From the NCBI GenBank assembly GCA_008501565.1, contig QQUL01000004.1:1-5944 (forward strand): a stretch of 5,944 nucleotides of DNA. The letters are read 5' to 3'. Under the pieces are notes generated by a model that saw only the letters and a list, made by a program, of their open reading frames with translations, was not told the origin of the DNA and made no database searches. The stretch is from Armatimonadota bacterium (GTDB lineage: Bacteria > Actinomycetota > Acidimicrobiia > Spongiisociales > UBA5794). Within the stretch, counting starts at the first letter, position 1. Each line of letters opens with the position of its first letter. Below, one piece after another: positions 5,727 through 5,944 of this stretch. Both the position numbers and the translations under genes were made by a program.

Positions 5727-5944
5727 CCGGCCGCCCACTCACCGCCAGAGTCGTCCCACCCCTTCCTCGGATGTGGCGAGGCAAGTTCGTCGTCGAACGG
5801 AACATCCTGTCCCAGCGCCGATACTGGCCAGTTCTTCTTTCCGGCTTCTTTGAGCCAGGGTTCTATCTGCTGGCCATGGGAGTCGGACTTGGCGAGCTTG
5901 CGGGGGACGTTGGGTTCGCTGGAACGACGGTCGACTATGTGTCG
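5723..5944 (+). CDS. ABC-2 type transporter permease (second), 5' part only
   Basis: The frame opening at ATG 5723 runs without a stop for 74 codons to the window edge. After a hydrophilic N-terminus of about 30 residues it reads RRYWPVLLSGFFEPGFYLLA and then MGVGLGEL. This closely parallels RRTWRGSVFTGFLNPVLYLL and FGVGLGTL in the first permease, so the two are paralogues. Two tandem permeases behind one ATPase suggest a heterodimeric exporter membrane unit, as in DrrB/DrrC-type systems. The ATG overlaps the preceding stop (ATGA), and AAAGG lies 8 bases upstream. The rest of the gene is outside the window, so whether it is intact is unknown. Confidence 0.85.
   Translation, partial: MTGRPLTARVVPPLPRMWRGKFVVERNILSQRRYWPVLLSGFFEPGFYLLAMGVGLGELAGDVGFAGTTVDYVS

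Overview
The window looks like a chromosomal stretch from a GC-rich actinobacterium. The lineage is inferred, not shown: the sulfur genes resemble, from memory, the mycobacterial Cbs/MetB pair, start codons include GTG, genes are tightly coupled by ATGA overlaps, and several starts lack a Shine-Dalgarno sequence. An acidimicrobial-type lineage is possible but cannot be proven here. I found no rRNA, tRNA, mobile element, CRISPR array or long repeat.

Layout, left to right. (1) Positions 1-756, plus strand: the last codons of an unseen gene overlap by ATGA a complete ATPase of the CbiO/EcfA type, so this is the 3' end of an ECF-type (cobalt/nickel or vitamin) transporter operon. (2) Positions 757-786 are a short convergent junction. 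A perfect 10-bp hairpin at 778-805 lies across it and runs into the 3' end of the next gene. (3) Positions 787-3900, minus strand, transcribed right to left: a cystathionine beta-synthase-type enzyme (3900 to 2950), a cystathionine gamma-lyase/gamma-synthase family enzyme (2953 to 1802) and the ribosome-assembly GTPase RsgA (1845 to 787). All three overlap, so they probably form one operon joining reverse transsulfuration (homocysteine to cystathionine to cysteine) to 30S subunit maturation. (4) Positions 3901-4023 are a 123-bp divergent intergenic region. Each flanking gene has a matching GCGG-TANNNT box exactly 7 bases before its ATG, suggesting leaderless transcripts, and a 7+7-bp dyad lies between them. 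(5) Positions 4024-5944, plus strand: an ABC exporter operon of the DrrA/NodI type, with an ATPase, a first ABC-2 permease and the start of a paralogous second permease cut off by the window edge. The substrate is unknown.

Most of the window is ordinary core metabolism and transport; I see no undescribed defence or mobile system. The points most worth checking are the paired leaderless-type promoters and the dyad, the lack of a C-terminal Bateman (CBS-pair) module on the beta-synthase, the choice between lyase and synthase for its partner, the hairpin built from the end of rsgA, and the uncertain rsgA start.
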